Translations under genes and position numbers: made by a program
Shown here: positions 27,593 to 27,826 of the stretch, piece by piece
Position numbering within the stretch: position 1 is the first letter of the stretch
Layout of the letters: each line of letters opens with the position of its first letter
Assembly: GCA_009731375.1 (NCBI GenBank)
Contig: BJOX01000341.1
Span: 133,039 to 160,864, forward strand
Origin: Paulinella micropora
Taxonomy: Eukaryota > Cercozoa > Imbricatea > Euglyphida
Reading direction: 5' to 3'
Length of the DNA: 27,826 bases
Notes under the pieces: generated by a model
The model's input: the letters and a program-made list of their open reading frames with translations, nothing else
Told to the model about the DNA's origin: nothing
Databases searched by the model: none

Positions 27593-27826
27593 GTCAATGA
27601 CGGGCGGAATGAGCTGGTCGATGTCGTCGTCAGGACAGAGCTCGACAAGCGCATCGGTTAATATCTGCTTCTTCTCTAGTCCGGTATGGTGCGGGTTCAG
27701 AGCTAGGAACTTGACACCGATAAGTACGAGCGACGGGATGTCTTTCCACTCGAAGACGTCCCCCTTCGCTCGCTTAAGCTCGGCAAGGAGCTGGCCAACG
27801 GTTTCTTCTCGTCTAGCGGCTTGTTT
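27512..27826 (-). CDS. Partial conserved-looking viral protein entering from the right edge
   Basis: The minus strand is open from the window edge (27826) to a TGA complementary to 27512-27514, giving 104 C-terminal residues with no start in view. Visible segments are FEWKDIPSLVLIGVKFLALN, then GLEKKQILTDALVELCP, DIDQLIPPVIDLVWTLVKRE, and a terminal cluster of four cysteines (VCCCCKD). A short pattern of GxEKKxxLxxAL, then LIPxVIDLVWxLxKxx, resembles uncharacterised proteins of phycodnavirus-like and polinton-like viruses that I cannot name. Two amphipathic helices and a Cys-rich end suggest membrane association. The overlap of 81 bp with the SLATT-like gene is tail to tail. Confidence 0.6.
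   Translation of the reverse strand, partial: KQAARREETVGQLLAELKRAKGDVFEWKDIPSLVLIGVKFLALNPHHTGLEKKQILTDALVELCPDDDIDQLIPPVIDLVWTLVKRETCYAVCCCCKDTFCTVL

Noticed and set aside
1-27826. Protelomerase target palindrome, CRISPR array, tRNA or rRNA genes
   Set aside because: I looked for a long perfect palindrome (about 40-60 bp), regularly spaced short repeats and tRNA-like folds. I found only 8-12 bp A/T palindromes, simple repeats and the contig-overlap duplications. A telomere site would be expected at genome ends outside this window or in the large gap.

Overview
This window is most likely part of a small double-stranded DNA virus of a microbial eukaryote, either free or scaffolded from a host or metagenome assembly. 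It carries a nucleocytovirus/polinton-like hallmark set: a double-jelly-roll-type major capsid protein (23220-25064), a penton-type minor capsid protein (26002-26772), an A32-like FtsK/HerA packaging ATPase (13903-15321, minus), a RuvC-like Holliday junction resolvase (25280-25927, minus), a polymerase-like/SF3 helicase fusion (2690-5086), a sliding-clamp-like protein (7139-8086), and two late transcription factor homologues (VLTF2-like MYM zinc finger, 7968-8513 minus; VLTF3-like, 8631-9482 plus). VLTF2/VLTF3 together with a compact gene set point to the small nucleocytovirus side (yaravirus/mriyavirus-like, including Pleurochrysis endemic viruses) rather than a classical virophage. This placement is from recalled family features; no search was run. 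Genes are G+C-rich and closely packed, with short A/T-rich spacers, and no introns, tRNAs or rRNAs are evident.

Layout. Positions 1-1360 hold a GAA microsatellite, a 671-base gap, a gap-truncated minus-strand gene and a tandem 65-bp repeat. Positions 1361-2650 hold an unknown coiled-coil protein, a repeat-rich spacer and a 43-residue membrane protein. Positions 2690-9482 form the replication and transcription block: helicase, several small zinc-binding proteins including a GRF zinc finger, a candidate ssDNA-binding protein, the clamp, VLTF2 and VLTF3. Positions 9504-12410 encode a 968-residue tyrosine recombinase that looks like a protelomerase (telomere resolvase). From about 12385 to the end is the packaging and virion block: KilA-N-like protein, ATPase, two paralogous basic proteins sharing an APWMSK motif, unknown helical and proline-rich proteins, membrane and tail-anchored proteins, capsid, HMG-like protein, resolvase, penton and a SLATT-like two-TM protein. 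A further conserved-looking gene enters from the right edge on the minus strand.

Assembly caution. Four direct duplications (1013, 1545, 1378 and 121 bp) each meet exactly at a 10-N gap. This is the signature of overlapping contig ends that were placed side by side without merging. With those collapsed, the unique sequence is about 23.7 kb including the large gap. Broken copies of the ATPase, KilA-N-like, APWMSK and other genes near those gaps should not be read as real pseudogenes or gene duplications. Three other 10-N gaps (5213, 5492, 26657) interrupt genes without such duplication.

How the genes fit together. A plausible scheme, partly inferred, is as follows. The primase/polymerase-helicase, clamp and SSB replicate the genome. 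The telomere resolvase, possibly with RuvC, resolves replication intermediates, which would imply linear DNA with hairpin ends. VLTF2/VLTF3 turn on late genes through short A/T-rich promoters. The packaging ATPase and jelly-roll proteins build the particle. No DNA polymerase B, RNA polymerase subunit or Ulp1-type maturation protease is visible here.
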